From contig UQJP01000021.1 of assembly GCA_900541415.1 (NCBI GenBank), positions 12,594-76,593 on the forward strand: a DNA stretch of 64,000 nucleotides, given 5' to 3'. Below, piece by piece: positions 18,898 through 28,864 of the stretch. Numbering within the stretch: position 1 is the stretch's first letter; the number at the start of each line of letters is the position of its first letter. The notes under the pieces are model-generated. The model did no database searches. It was not told the DNA's origin and was given only the letters and a program-made list of their open reading frames with translations. The position numbers and the translations under genes were made by a program. The stretch is from an uncultured Odoribacter sp. Its GTDB lineage: Bacteria > Bacteroidota > Bacteroidia > Bacteroidales > Marinifilaceae.

Positions 18898-20256
18898 ATG
18901 AGAAAAAGAGTTGTCAGACTTTTAGCAGGAATGTTTCTGTGCGGGATTTGCCTGGGCGTACAGGCGGGAGAATTGAGCCGGCAGGTGGTGCCGATCCGCT
19001 GGGATAACCGGAAAACCGTTCCGCTGGAAGGCGAGTTTGCCGGGGAAGTGATCCGTTTGTTGCAGAATAGCAATAAATATGCAATGAACACCTGGTACAA
19101 CGAGGTGAAGAAGTTTGGCAGCCAAACCGGGGAATACCTGGATTTCGGCGGGAAAATCGAGCGTTTTATCCGCCCGGTGTCGCATGAGGCTTTTGCCCTG
19201 GCGGTGTGCCTCCGGTTGAATTTGTACGATCCGGCGGTGACGGGCGTGTCGTGGGGAGAAGCTATCGAGCGGACGGTGAAACTGATCGGCTCGCTTGCCT
19301 ATCGCCATAAGGCCAATTCCGGCAAAGAAGGCTGGGGCGATTTGTGGCAAAGTGCCCTGTGGGCGGCGCAGGCTGCCACGGCAGGTTGGATGATGTGGGA
19401 TTTTCTCAGTCCGGAGCAACAGGAAATGGTGTGCCGGATGACGGTGTATGAAGCCGACCGTTTTTTGGATTATAAGGTGCCCTATTACCGGGATGTGCAG
19501 GGGAATGTTATTTATAAGGGGGACAGTAAGGCGGAGGAAAACGCCTGGAATTCCAATATTTTGGTGATTGCTTCGACGATGATGCCGGGGCATGTGCGTG
19601 AAAAGCAGTGGATGCGCAAAGCGGTGGAGTTGATGATTTCGGCTTATGCCGCCCCTTCGGATTTGCTGAGTAAGAAGAAAGTGAACGGTTTCCGTTTGAA
19701 CGAGGTGTTGAACGGCAGTAATATAGAGGAGAACGGATTGGTGGTGAATCATGGGATTATCCATGCCGACTATATGTGTTCGATTATGCACAATACGTTG
19801 AATGTGTGGATGTTCGGGCTGGCTGGGATGAAAGCTCCGCAGGCCGCGCAGATGAACGGGGGAAAGGTGTATTACGCTTTGACCGACCTGGATTTCGACG
19901 GAAAGACGATTTATGTGAAGAATGCCGACGGGGGTGCTTCGTTCCAGATGTATTATCCGCAGGGGAATGATTGGGGATTCGGGCGGCAGGACGGTTATTG
20001 GCTGATGGATATTCTGGCTTATTCTTTCGGTTGGGATGCCCGTTCTTCGGTGAAGGCGGCGGATTGGGCGAAAGCGCGGAACGGGAAGATGCAGGAAATG
20101 CAGGGACGTTTTACAACCGGACAGTATTACGGAGATCGTGCGGAGAATACGTTTCCTTCGCGGGAAGAGTGGTTTGCCGCGCAAGTGGCGTTCGGTTACC
20201 TGGGGTTGTGGGAAAAGGAGCATAAAATGATACGTTTCACAAATAAAGGCTATTGA
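18898..20256 (+). CDS. Exported alpha/alpha-toroid-like protein of unknown specificity
   Basis: A 452-residue protein with a Sec signal (MRKRVVRLLAGMFLCGICLGVQAG). It is rich in aromatic, helical segments (WGDLWQSALWAAQAATAGWMMW; ENAWNSNILVIASTMMPG; NGLVVNHGIIHADYM) like the alpha/alpha barrels of polysaccharide lyases and glycosidases. I cannot place it in a CAZy family. The asparagine- and histidine-rich segment at residues ~215-300 could form a catalytic cleft, as in lyases. It ends two bases before the start of the heparinase II/III-like gene, so the two are translationally coupled and may act together. Confidence 0.6.
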   Translation: MRKRVVRLLAGMFLCGICLGVQAGELSRQVVPIRWDNRKTVPLEGEFAGEVIRLLQNSNKYAMNTWYNEVKKFGSQTGEYLDFGGKIERFIRPVSHEAFALAVCLRLNLYDPAVTGVSWGEAIERTVKLIGSLAYRHKANSGKEGWGDLWQSALWAAQAATAGWMMWDFLSPEQQEMVCRMTVYEADRFLDYKVPYYRDVQGNVIYKGDSKAEENAWNSNILVIASTMMPGHVREKQWMRKAVELMISAYAAPSDLLSKKKVNGFRLNEVLNGSNIEENGLVVNHGIIHADYMCSIMHNTLNVWMFGLAGMKAPQAAQMNGGKVYYALTDLDFDGKTIYVKNADGGASFQMYYPQGNDWGFGRQDGYWLMDILAYSFGWDARSSVKAADWAKARNGKMQEMQGRFTTGQYYGDRAENTFPSREEWFAAQVAFGYLGLWEKEHKMIRFTNKGY

Positions 20257-20258
20257 TC

Positions 20259-22181
20259 ATGAATTACAGGTTATTGATTACGGCGGTGTTGTTGCTGGCA
20301 GGCTTGGTTGCCGGGGCACAGGAAAAGAGAAATCTTTTGCAGCAAAGTCTGGAAAAGACAGATATAGGGAAATATCTGGAAAAACCTTATACACCCTATG
20401 CGGCTTATGAAGATCGCGCGTTTTGGGATGCCGTTCCGGCAGATGTGAAGGCAAAGGCGGTGAAAGCGGCAGAACGGGCTATGGAGAAAGCTCCGGCTTC
20501 TATTCCGCTGACCGCGTATCTGGAGTTTGTGCGTATCGGCGACCGGGCGCATTGCGATGGTTTGCAGGGAGAACAAAACCGCCAGCTGGAAAATCTGGTC
20601 ATGGGGGAATTGCTGGAAGGAAAGGGACGTTTTATGGATGCTATTATCGATAATGTTTGGTCGCTGTGTGAACGGAGCACATGGGTGGGAACGGCGCATT
20701 TGGCGAATCAAAAACGCAGGGCCGGAGTTCCCGATTTTAAGGATATTATCATCGACTTGAGTTCCGGGGAAACCAGTACGCTGATGTCGTGGACGTATTA
20801 TTTTTTTAAGAAGAGTTTCGATAAGGTGTCGCCGATCATCGCCGAACGGATGAAATATGAAATTACCCGGCGCACGTTGGAGCCTTATGCCCGGCGCGAC
20901 GATATGTGGTGGCAGGGTTTTCGGGGTAATTTTGTGAATAACTGGAATATTTGGTGTAACTTTAATGTGTTGATGACCTGTTTGCTGGTCGAGGACGATG
21001 CGGCTCTGCGGACGGAGATTGTGAAAAAGACGATGCGTTCCGTGGATCATTTCATCAATTATTATAAGTCGGACGGCGGGTGTGAGGAAGGGCCTTCCTA
21101 TTGGGATCATGCGCCGGGCAAGCTGATGGAATATCTGGAATTGCTGAAAGAGGTGACCGGGGGTGAGATCGATTTGTTCCGTGTGCCCCTGATTCATGAA
21201 ATGGGGCGGTATATCGCCCGTACGCATATCGACAGCAGTTATTTTGTGAATTTTGCAGATGCTTCGGCCACGGGGAACAGCATCCCCCCGATTATTTACC
21301 GTTACGGTAAGAATTGCGGGGATACCGAATTGATGCAGTTCGGGCGTTATATGGGCGGATTGTCCGGTGTGGCGCAGAATCCGTTGCAGGGGTCGGTGAC
21401 GATGAAGCTGGCCAATTTGAAGCAGTATGACGAGTTTTTGAAAGCAGAGGGGAAAGCCCCCTATTATAAGAGTGTGTGGCTCGACGGTGTGCAGGTGGCT
21501 GTGGCGAGGGATAAAGCCGGAACGAGCAAGGGATTGTTCTTTGCCGCTAAGGGTGGTTTTAACAACGAAAGCCATAACCACAACGATGTGGGGAGCTTTG
21601 TGCTGTACCGCGACGGTAAGCCGATGCTGGTGGATGCCGGAGTGGGTACCTATACGGCAAAAACGTTCAGCGGCCGCCGCTACGATATTTGGACGATGCA
21701 GTCCGGCTGGCATAATCTGCCTGTGGTGAACGGGCAAATGGAGGCTTTCGGCACGAAATACCGGGCGAAAGATGTGCAGTTCCGGGATAACGGGCGGAAA
21801 ATGGTGTTTGCGCTGGATATTGCTCCGGCTTATCCGGAACAGGCCAAATGTGAAAAATGGCTGCGCACGTATACGTTCGACCGGGGGCATGGGCTGACGG
21901 TGGCGGACGATTACCGGGTGAAAGCGGTGGAAGGCGATTTTGTGTTCCATTATCTTACCTGCTGTGCGGTGAACGAGGTGAAGCCGGGTGTGGTGGAATT
22001 TACGGACGAAGGACGGAAAATTACGATGAGTTACGATTCGAAGGCTTTGGAATTCAGTCAGGAAGATAAGATTATGGACGACAGGAGATTGCAGCGGGTG
22101 TGGGGCGATAAGCTGGTGCGGGTGAGCTTAAAGATAAAAAATCCTCAGGTGCAGGGAAAAACTGCGGTGAAATTCCGTTGA
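20259..22181 (+). CDS. Heparinase II/III-family polysaccharide lyase
   Basis: Predicted to cleave uronate-hexosamine bonds of heparan-type or related polysaccharides by beta-elimination. About 640 residues. The start at ATG 20259 gives the signal MNYRLLITAVLLLAGLVAGAQ. Residues ~30-370 form an alpha/alpha toroid (WWQGFRGNFVNNWNIWCNFN; GGCEEGPSYW). The C-terminal half is the heparinase II/III beta-sandwich with ESHNHNDVGSFVLYRDG, the hallmark motif. The subfamily (PL12, PL21, PL33 or other) cannot be settled by eye. Confidence 0.88.
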   Translation: MNYRLLITAVLLLAGLVAGAQEKRNLLQQSLEKTDIGKYLEKPYTPYAAYEDRAFWDAVPADVKAKAVKAAERAMEKAPASIPLTAYLEFVRIGDRAHCDGLQGEQNRQLENLVMGELLEGKGRFMDAIIDNVWSLCERSTWVGTAHLANQKRRAGVPDFKDIIIDLSSGETSTLMSWTYYFFKKSFDKVSPIIAERMKYEITRRTLEPYARRDDMWWQGFRGNFVNNWNIWCNFNVLMTCLLVEDDAALRTEIVKKTMRSVDHFINYYKSDGGCEEGPSYWDHAPGKLMEYLELLKEVTGGEIDLFRVPLIHEMGRYIARTHIDSSYFVNFADASATGNSIPPIIYRYGKNCGDTELMQFGRYMGGLSGVAQNPLQGSVTMKLANLKQYDEFLKAEGKAPYYKSVWLDGVQVAVARDKAGTSKGLFFAAKGGFNNESHNHNDVGSFVLYRDGKPMLVDAGVGTYTAKTFSGRRYDIWTMQSGWHNLPVVNGQMEAFGTKYRAKDVQFRDNGRKMVFALDIAPAYPEQAKCEKWLRTYTFDRGHGLTVADDYRVKAVEGDFVFHYLTCCAVNEVKPGVVEFTDEGRKITMSYDSKALEFSQEDKIMDDRRLQRVWGDKLVRVSLKIKNPQVQGKTAVKFR

Positions 22182-22225
22182 GCCGGAGGGATATTATTCA
22201 TTAAAAATCAGATAACAGACAACGT

Positions 22226-23398
22226 ATGGTAAGAATTTTAGCTTTATTGATTTTGTTGCCGTTTCTGGCAAATGGTAGTTCGATTAAAAAACAGTTGATT
22301 AAGAAGGATTTGCCTTTTGCCGAGGAGCAAGTGCAACGAATGATCGATGTGATGGAGGAAAGCGGGAAAATTTTGAGTCCCCGGACAACGAAGGACGGTA
22401 AGATCCGGTATACTTCGTTTCAGGATTGGACGAGCGGATTTTTCCCCGGCAGTTTGTGGTATTTGTATCGGCTGACCGGAAAAGAGGAATGGAAGAATGA
22501 AGCTGAAAAATATACGGAGGCATTGGATAAAATCCAATATCTCACGTGGCATCACGATATTGGTTTTATGATTCAGTGCAGCTATGGGAACGGTTTGCGT
22601 TTTGCCGACAAGGAATCGTATAAGCCGGTGATTATCCAGGCCGCTAAATCGTTGTCCACGCGTTTCCGTCCGGGGGCGGGGATCATCCAGTCGTGGAATG
22701 TGACGGGAGGCTGGCAGGCCCAGCGCGGCTGGACTTGTCCGGTGATTATCGATAATATGATGAATTTGGAGTTGTTGTTCGAGGCTACGGCCCTGAGCGG
22801 TGATTCTTCATTTTATAAGATAGCGGTTTCCCATGCGGATCAAACGCTGAAGCATCATTTCCGTCCGGATAACAGTTGTTATCATGTGGTGGACTATGAT
22901 CCGAAGACCGGAGAGGTGCTTCACCGCCATACCGCTCAGGGGTATGCGCACGAATCGGCCTGGGCGCGCGGACAGGCTTGGGCGTTGTACGGTTACACCA
23001 TTTGTTACCGCTACACGAAGAATAAGGCTTATCTGGAACAGGCCGAGAAAATTGCGGCTTACCTGTTCTCACATCCCCGTATGCCGGAGGATTTAGTGCC
23101 TTATTGGGATTTCGACGCTCCGAACATCCCGAACGAGCCGCGCGATGCGTCGGCTGCTGCGGTGATCGCATCGGCTCTGTATGAGTTGAACGGTTATTCA
23201 AATAAAGATTACCGGAAAACCGCCGATAAGATCATGAAGAGTTTGTCGTCGCCTGCTTATATGGCTAAACCGGGAGAAAACGGGAATTTCATCCTGATGC
23301 ATTCCGTAGGAAGTATTCCTCACGGATCGGAAATCGACGAGCCGTTGGTGTATGCCGATTATTATTTCCTGGAAGCTATGGAAAGGAGAACGAAATAG
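22226..23398 (+). CDS. Unsaturated glucuronyl hydrolase, GH88
   Basis: Releases the 4,5-unsaturated glucuronate from lyase-made glycosaminoglycan disaccharides by hydration of the double bond. The product feeds KduI. 390 residues with a short signal (MVRILALLILLPFLANGS). The two acidic residues of the family are visible as Asp111 in WHHDIGFM and Asp176 in VIIDNMMNLE. HRHTAQGYAHESAWARGQAWALYGY is also typical (read in the middle of the protein). It follows the lyase by 44 bases. Confidence 0.93.
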   Translation: MVRILALLILLPFLANGSSIKKQLIKKDLPFAEEQVQRMIDVMEESGKILSPRTTKDGKIRYTSFQDWTSGFFPGSLWYLYRLTGKEEWKNEAEKYTEALDKIQYLTWHHDIGFMIQCSYGNGLRFADKESYKPVIIQAAKSLSTRFRPGAGIIQSWNVTGGWQAQRGWTCPVIIDNMMNLELLFEATALSGDSSFYKIAVSHADQTLKHHFRPDNSCYHVVDYDPKTGEVLHRHTAQGYAHESAWARGQAWALYGYTICYRYTKNKAYLEQAEKIAAYLFSHPRMPEDLVPYWDFDAPNIPNEPRDASAAAVIASALYELNGYSNKDYRKTADKIMKSLSSPAYMAKPGENGNFILMHSVGSIPHGSEIDEPLVYADYYFLEAMERRTK

Positions 23399-23494
23399 AA
23401 TGAATTGCAGCCGGAAAGAAGTCCTGGGACACAGGTGTTTTTTCCGGTTGTCGGTATTCGGGAAACCGGGTCACCCTATATAATATTTGAAGAA

Positions 23495-25930
23495 ATGAAT
23501 ATCCGTGGAAAAGAGTATGAACAGGTGGGGACGTTACGCCGCCTGTTTCCGGTGAAAAGTTGCGCCGCTTTGTTTTTAGGTTGCTTGCTGGCTTTGCCTT
23601 CAGGGGCGGAAGTGCCTGCCGGAAAAACGAAAAAGGTTTCGATTTATCATAAAGGATGGATTGATTTTAATAAGAACGGGCGGATGGATGTGTTCGAGAA
23701 TCCGCAGGCGAAGCTGGAGGATCGGGTGGAAGATTTGCTGCGGCAAATGACGGTGGAGGAGAAGACCTGCCAAATGGCGACGCTTTACGGCTCGGGACGG
23801 GTGTTGAAGGAGGCTTTGCCGGTTCCGGAGTGGAAAAACGAGGTGTGGAAAGACGGTATTGGAAATATAGACGAGGAGCATAACGGTTTGGGTAAGTTCC
23901 GTTCGCAGTATTCTTTCCCCTACCGTAAGCATGTGGAAGCCAAACACGAGGTGCAACGCTGGTTTGTGGAAGAAACCCGTTTGGGAATCCCGGTGGATTT
24001 TACGAACGAGGGAATCCGGGGTTTATGTCATGACCGGGCCACTTATTTCCCGGCGCAGTGCGGACAGGGGGCTACGTGGAATAAAAAGCTGGTGTCGGAG
24101 ATCGGGCGGGTGACGGCGGAGGAAGCCGTGGCGCTGGGCTATACGAATATTTATTCACCGATTTTGGATGTGGCGCGCGATCCCCGCTGGGGACGGGTGG
24201 TGGAGTGTTATGGGGAAGACCCGTATCTGGTGGGGCAGTTGGGGCGCGAAATGGTACTGAGCCTGCAAAAAGCGGGGTTGGTATCCACACCGAAGCATTT
24301 TGCCGTGTATAGCGTTCCGGTGGGAGGCCGGGACGAGGGAACGCGCACCGATCCCCATGTGGCGCCGCGCGAGATGCGGACGCTCTTTTTAGAGCCTTTC
24401 CGGGTGGCGTTCCAGGATGCGAAAGCGATGGGGGTGATGAGTTCTTATAACGACTGGAACGGCGAGCCCGTGTCGGGCAGTTATTTTTTCCTGACACAGA
24501 TATTGCGGCAGGAATGGGGATTCGACGGGTATGTGGTGTCGGACAGCGAGGCGGTGGAATTTCTGCACAGCAAGCACCGGGTGGCGAAAGATTGGGTGGA
24601 AGCGGCGGCACAGGTGGCGAATGCCGGATTGAACATCCGTACGCAGTTTACCCCGCCGGAAGATTTTATCCTGCCGTTGCGGGAGGCTGTGGCGCAGGGA
24701 AAGGTGTCGCCGGAGGTACTCGACCAGCGGGTGAGGGAGATTTTGAAGGTGAAATTCCGGCTGGGATTGTTCGATAACCCTTATTTGGGCGATGGAGAAA
24801 AGGCCGAAAAAGTGGTGCATTCTCCGGAGCATCAGGCTGTGGCGCTGGAAGCGGCCCGGCAATCGATGGTGTTGCTGAAAAACGAAGGCGGTTTGCTGCC
24901 TTTGAAAAAAGATATTAAGTCGGTGGCGGTGATCGGGCCGAATGCCGACGAGCGGAAGAACCTGATTTGCCGTTACGGTCCGGCCAATGCGCCTTTAGTG
25001 ACGGTGTATCAGGGGCTGAAACAATATTTGCCGGATGCCGAGGTGACTTATGCGAAGGGGTGTGAGATTATCGATCCGCATTTTCCGGAGAGCGAGTTGC
25101 TGGAATTTCCGTTGGATTCGGCGGAGCGTGCCGGGATAGCCGCAGCTGTGGAGGCTGCCCGTAAAGCCGAGGTGGCCGTGGTGGTGCTGGGAGGATCGGA
25201 ACGGACGGTGAGGGAAGGAAATTCACGCACGAGCCTGGAATTGCCGGGACGGCAGGAAATGTTGCTGAAAGCGGTGGCCGAAACCGGGACTCCGGTGGTG
25301 CTGGTGCTGCTCGACGGGCGTGCTGCCGCTATCAATTGGGCGGATAAGCATATTCCCGCTATTCTGCACGGTTGGTTTCCGGGGGAATTTTGCGGACAGG
25401 TGATTGCCGAAACGCTGTTCGGCGAGAATAATCCCGGCGGACGTTTGGCGGTGACTTTCCCGAAATCGGTGGGACAGATTCCTTATGCGTTCCCGTTTAA
25501 GCCGGGAGCCGATACGAAAGGCCCGACCCGGGTGTCCGGGGCGTTGTATCCGTTCGGGTACGGGTTGAGCTATACCACTTTTGCGTATAGCGATTTGCAG
25601 GTGAGTCCGGAAAAGGGAGGTATCCACAGTCATGTGACGGTGAAATGCCGGGTGAAGAACACCGGAAAGCTGGCAGGCGACGAGGTGGTGCAGCTTTATG
25701 TGCATGATCTGTATAGCAGTGTCACCACCTACACGAAGATGTTGCGCGGGTTCGAGCGAATCCGTTTGCAGCCGGGCGAAGAGAAAGAGGTGGAGTTTGT
25801 GCTCAATTCGCAGGATTTGGGATTGTGGGACATTCATGACCAGTTTGTGGTGGAGCCGGGAGAATTCGAAGTGTTCGTGGGAGCTTCTTCACAGGATATT
25901 AAGTTGCAGGGAAAATTTGAACTGAAATAA
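23495..25930 (+). CDS. GH3 beta-glycosidase (glucosidase/xylosidase type)
   Basis: Exo-acting beta-glycosidase. The frame opens at 23405, but the ATG at 23495 gives a plausible signal peptide and ~811 residues. Residues ~60-390 form the GH3 barrel with nucleophile Asp350 in VVSDSEAVEFL. The alpha/beta sandwich domain and a C-terminal fibronectin-like domain (PFGYGLSYTTF) follow. The motif context resembles beta-glucosidase and beta-xylosidase members. In this cluster a role on the xylose or galactose linkage sugars, or on glucuronate, is possible, but this is inference. Confidence 0.88.
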   Translation: MNIRGKEYEQVGTLRRLFPVKSCAALFLGCLLALPSGAEVPAGKTKKVSIYHKGWIDFNKNGRMDVFENPQAKLEDRVEDLLRQMTVEEKTCQMATLYGSGRVLKEALPVPEWKNEVWKDGIGNIDEEHNGLGKFRSQYSFPYRKHVEAKHEVQRWFVEETRLGIPVDFTNEGIRGLCHDRATYFPAQCGQGATWNKKLVSEIGRVTAEEAVALGYTNIYSPILDVARDPRWGRVVECYGEDPYLVGQLGREMVLSLQKAGLVSTPKHFAVYSVPVGGRDEGTRTDPHVAPREMRTLFLEPFRVAFQDAKAMGVMSSYNDWNGEPVSGSYFFLTQILRQEWGFDGYVVSDSEAVEFLHSKHRVAKDWVEAAAQVANAGLNIRTQFTPPEDFILPLREAVAQGKVSPEVLDQRVREILKVKFRLGLFDNPYLGDGEKAEKVVHSPEHQAVALEAARQSMVLLKNEGGLLPLKKDIKSVAVIGPNADERKNLICRYGPANAPLVTVYQGLKQYLPDAEVTYAKGCEIIDPHFPESELLEFPLDSAERAGIAAAVEAARKAEVAVVVLGGSERTVREGNSRTSLELPGRQEMLLKAVAETGTPVVLVLLDGRAAAINWADKHIPAILHGWFPGEFCGQVIAETLFGENNPGGRLAVTFPKSVGQIPYAFPFKPGADTKGPTRVSGALYPFGYGLSYTTFAYSDLQVSPEKGGIHSHVTVKCRVKNTGKLAGDEVVQLYVHDLYSSVTTYTKMLRGFERIRLQPGEEKEVEFVLNSQDLGLWDIHDQFVVEPGEFEVFVGASSQDIKLQGKFELK

Positions 25931-26006
25931 AAAAAAGACCGGGTAAAGGTGGGTTATCCGGCAGATGAGGCGGTGAGCATACGGATGATGTTTAAATAAA
26001 AGTTTT

Positions 26007-27512
26007 ATGAAAACAGGTTTTATGCTGGCTGGGGTATTGATGGGAGCAGTATCCCTTTATGCTCAAAAAAACAAAGCGCCGAATATTATTTTTATTCTGG
26101 CGGACGATATGGGCTACGGAGATGTGGCCGCTTTAAACGAGGCGTGTAAGATCAAAACGCCGAATATCGACCGGATGGCGCAGCAGGGCGTGGCGTTTAC
26201 GGATGCGCACAGCAGTTCGTCGGTGAGTACGCCTACCCGTTACGGCATTTTGACCGGGCGTTATAACTGGCGTTCCAACCTGAAAAGCGGAGTTTTGAAC
26301 GGTTATTCAAAAGCTCTGATTCCTAACAACCGTACCACGATGGCAAAGATGCTGAAACAGGGAGGCTATGAAACGGCTTGTATCGGCAAATGGCATTTGG
26401 GCTGGAATTGGAATAATATCGAACAGGGAGCCGGACAGGTGGATTTTTCAAAACCGATCACTCATGGCCCCACTACTTTGGGATTCGATTATTTTTACGG
26501 TTTTTGCGGATCGCTGGATATGCCGCCTTATGTGTATGTGGAGAACGATATGCCTACGACCGCCGATGTGGGGGTGGTGGAAGCCGGAGAGGGTTTCGGA
26601 TTTTGGCGGAAGGGAAAGATCGGGAGTGATTTTTCGCATGAAGATTGCCTGCCGAACCTGACTCGCCGGGTGGTGAATTACATCGGAGAGAAATCGAAGG
26701 CCGATAAGCCGTTTTTCTTATATTTCCCGCTTCCCGCCCCTCATACGCCGATTTTGCCTGTGAAGGAATTTCAGGGGAAGTCGGGGCTGAATGCTTATGC
26801 CGATTTTGTGATGATGGTGGACTGGGTGGTCGGCGAGGTGATGAAAGCTATGGAAGAAAACGGCGTTGCCGAAAATACGATATTGGTATTTACCACGGAT
26901 AACGGTTGTTCTCCTCAAGCCAGGTTTCCTGAACTGGAGGCGAAAGGGCATTATCCGAGCTATGTTTACCGGGGGCATAAAGCCGATTTGTTCGACGGCG
27001 GCCACCGGATTCCCTGTTTGGTGCAGTGGCCGGAGCGGGTGAAACCGCACAGGGTGGACCAAACGGTGTGCCTGACCGATTTTATGGCTACGTTCGCAGC
27101 CCTGTCCGGTCAGAAATTGGCGGACAACGAGGGAGAGGACAGTTATAACCTGATGCCCTTGCTTTTGAAAAAGAATTACAGGAAAACAATCCGGGAGGCT
27201 ACGGTGCATCATTCGATAGACGGTAGTTTCACGATCCGCCAGGGCGATTGGAAACTGCTGCTCGCGCCGGGTTCCGGTGGCTGGAGCGATCCCCGTCCCG
27301 GTAAAGACAAGGGGTTGCCCGCAGTGCAGTTGTATGATATGAAGTCCGATCCGGGCGAGAAAACGAATGTGTATGCCGGGCATCCCGAAGTGGTGAGCCG
27401 CTTGACGGCATTGCTGCGGAAATATATTCAGGAGGGCAGAAGCACGCCGGGAAAACCGCAGCAGAATGACGGGAGCAGGAATTGGAAAGAGATACAAAAG
27501 ATTATGCAGTGA
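26007..27512 (+). CDS. Serine-type S1 sulfatase (1)
   Basis: Removes sulfate esters from sugars. 501 residues with signal MKTGFMLAGVLMGAVSLYAQ. It has NIIFILADDMGYGD (metal site) and the sulfatase motif STPTRYGILTGR. The residue to be converted to formylglycine is Ser74, so a radical-SAM anSME is needed. GKWHLGW and the distal TTDNGC metal segment are also present. Position specificity is not assignable by eye. It lies 76 bases after the GH3 gene and 22 before the DUF2264 pair. Confidence 0.92.
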   Translation: MKTGFMLAGVLMGAVSLYAQKNKAPNIIFILADDMGYGDVAALNEACKIKTPNIDRMAQQGVAFTDAHSSSSVSTPTRYGILTGRYNWRSNLKSGVLNGYSKALIPNNRTTMAKMLKQGGYETACIGKWHLGWNWNNIEQGAGQVDFSKPITHGPTTLGFDYFYGFCGSLDMPPYVYVENDMPTTADVGVVEAGEGFGFWRKGKIGSDFSHEDCLPNLTRRVVNYIGEKSKADKPFFLYFPLPAPHTPILPVKEFQGKSGLNAYADFVMMVDWVVGEVMKAMEENGVAENTILVFTTDNGCSPQARFPELEAKGHYPSYVYRGHKADLFDGGHRIPCLVQWPERVKPHRVDQTVCLTDFMATFAALSGQKLADNEGEDSYNLMPLLLKKNYRKTIREATVHHSIDGSFTIRQGDWKLLLAPGSGGWSDPRPGKDKGLPAVQLYDMKSDPGEKTNVYAGHPEVVSRLTALLRKYIQEGRSTPGKPQQNDGSRNWKEIQKIMQ

Positions 27513-27534
27513 GAAAAGTAGTAAACAGTTATAT

Positions 27535-28746
27535 ATGAAAAAAATAAGTTTGGTATTGTGTTTGGTTCTGCTGTTGGGCGGGGCGTATGCAGGAAAAAAG
27601 AAACAGGTGGTGAAGGACGACCGTGCCTGGTGGTGCGAAACGGCTTACCGTATGGCATATCCGTTGCTGGATGCCCTGAGCAAGGGGGAATTGAAGGCGA
27701 AGATGCCGGTCGAGGCGGCTTATCCGGAGTCCCGGAAGGCTTACGCCCATCTGGAGGCTTTCGGGCGTTTGATGTGCGGGCTGGCTCCCTGGCTGGAATT
27801 GGGACCGGACGATACCCCCGAAGGAAAGATGCGGGGTGAATTGCTGGAGCTGGCGCATCGGTGTGTGCGGAATGCCGTGGACCCGAAATCACCGGATTAT
27901 ATGAATTTCACGAAACCTTCGCAACCTTTGGTGGACGCTGCTTTTCTGGCACAGGGGTTTATGCGTTCGCCGAAATATCTGTGGGGCGGATTGGACGGGG
28001 AAACCCAGCGGATGGTGGTGGACGCTTTCAAGCTCACCCGGAGCATCAAGCCCAACCGCAGTAATTGGCTGTTGTTTTCAGGGACGATCGAGGCTTTTTT
28101 CCTGTCGATCGGCGAGCCGTGGGATGCCATGCGGGTGGATTACGCACTGACCAAGCACGAAGATTGGTATAAGGGCGATGGCGTGTATGGCGACGGGCCT
28201 GATTTTCATTGGGATTATTACAATAGTTATGTCATCCAGCCGATGATTGTGGATATTTACGCCGCCCTGCTGGCGAAAAAGCAGTGTTCGCAGGCCAGTT
28301 ACGACCGGGTGCTGAACCGCGCGGTGCGTTATGCGCAGGTGCAGGAGCGGATGATTTCGCCGGAAGGGACTTTTCCTCCGTTGGGGCGTTCGCTGGCTTA
28401 CCGCACGGGAGCTTTGCAGACGTTGTCTATGGTGGCCCTGATGCACAAGCTACCGAAGGGAGTGACTCCGGCGCAGGTGCGCTGTGCCCTGACCGCTGTG
28501 GCGAAACGGATGTTTTCAGCCGAGGGCACGTATGATGCGAACGGCTGGTTGCAGATCGGGTTTGCCGGACATCAGCCCTGTACGGCGGAGAGCTATATTT
28601 GCACGGGTAGCCTTTATTTATGTTCGGTTGGCTTTTTACAGTTGGGCTTGCCTGCCAGCGATGAGTTTTGGGCGGCTCCGGCTGAAAAATGGACTTCGCA
28701 GAAAGCGTGGGGAGGGGAGCAGTTCCCGATCGATCATGCTTATTAA
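27535..28746 (+). CDS. DUF2264 exported protein, copy 1
   Basis: A 403-residue protein with a signal peptide (MKKISLVLCLVLLLGGAYAG). It shows the DUF2264 signature HLEAFGR followed by GLAPWLELG, and an aromatic, alpha/alpha-barrel-like body (SNWLLFSGTIEAFFL; FHWDYYNSYVIQPM). I know of no secure activity for it; the fold and setting suggest a glycosidase or lyase acting on uronate-containing oligosaccharides. The start at 27535 is preferred over 27466, which overlaps the sulfatase. It is followed by a ~92% identical paralogue. Confidence 0.8.
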   Translation: MKKISLVLCLVLLLGGAYAGKKKQVVKDDRAWWCETAYRMAYPLLDALSKGELKAKMPVEAAYPESRKAYAHLEAFGRLMCGLAPWLELGPDDTPEGKMRGELLELAHRCVRNAVDPKSPDYMNFTKPSQPLVDAAFLAQGFMRSPKYLWGGLDGETQRMVVDAFKLTRSIKPNRSNWLLFSGTIEAFFLSIGEPWDAMRVDYALTKHEDWYKGDGVYGDGPDFHWDYYNSYVIQPMIVDIYAALLAKKQCSQASYDRVLNRAVRYAQVQERMISPEGTFPPLGRSLAYRTGALQTLSMVALMHKLPKGVTPAQVRCALTAVAKRMFSAEGTYDANGWLQIGFAGHQPCTAESYICTGSLYLCSVGFLQLGLPASDEFWAAPAEKWTSQKAWGGEQFPIDHAY

Positions 28747-28864
28747 AAGGGAAAAGCTATACGTTTATTGAAAGAAATAGGATGCCGGGATTTGAAGGAG
28801 GGGACGGTGATCGGCGGGGGAAGAAGTTGTTTTAAATCGTGGAATCGACAGAGAGTATCATGAT

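Noticed and set aside
20271..21950. 559-codon open frame on the minus strand
   Set aside because: Antisense to the heparinase II/III-like gene; composition and lack of motifs mark it as a shadow.
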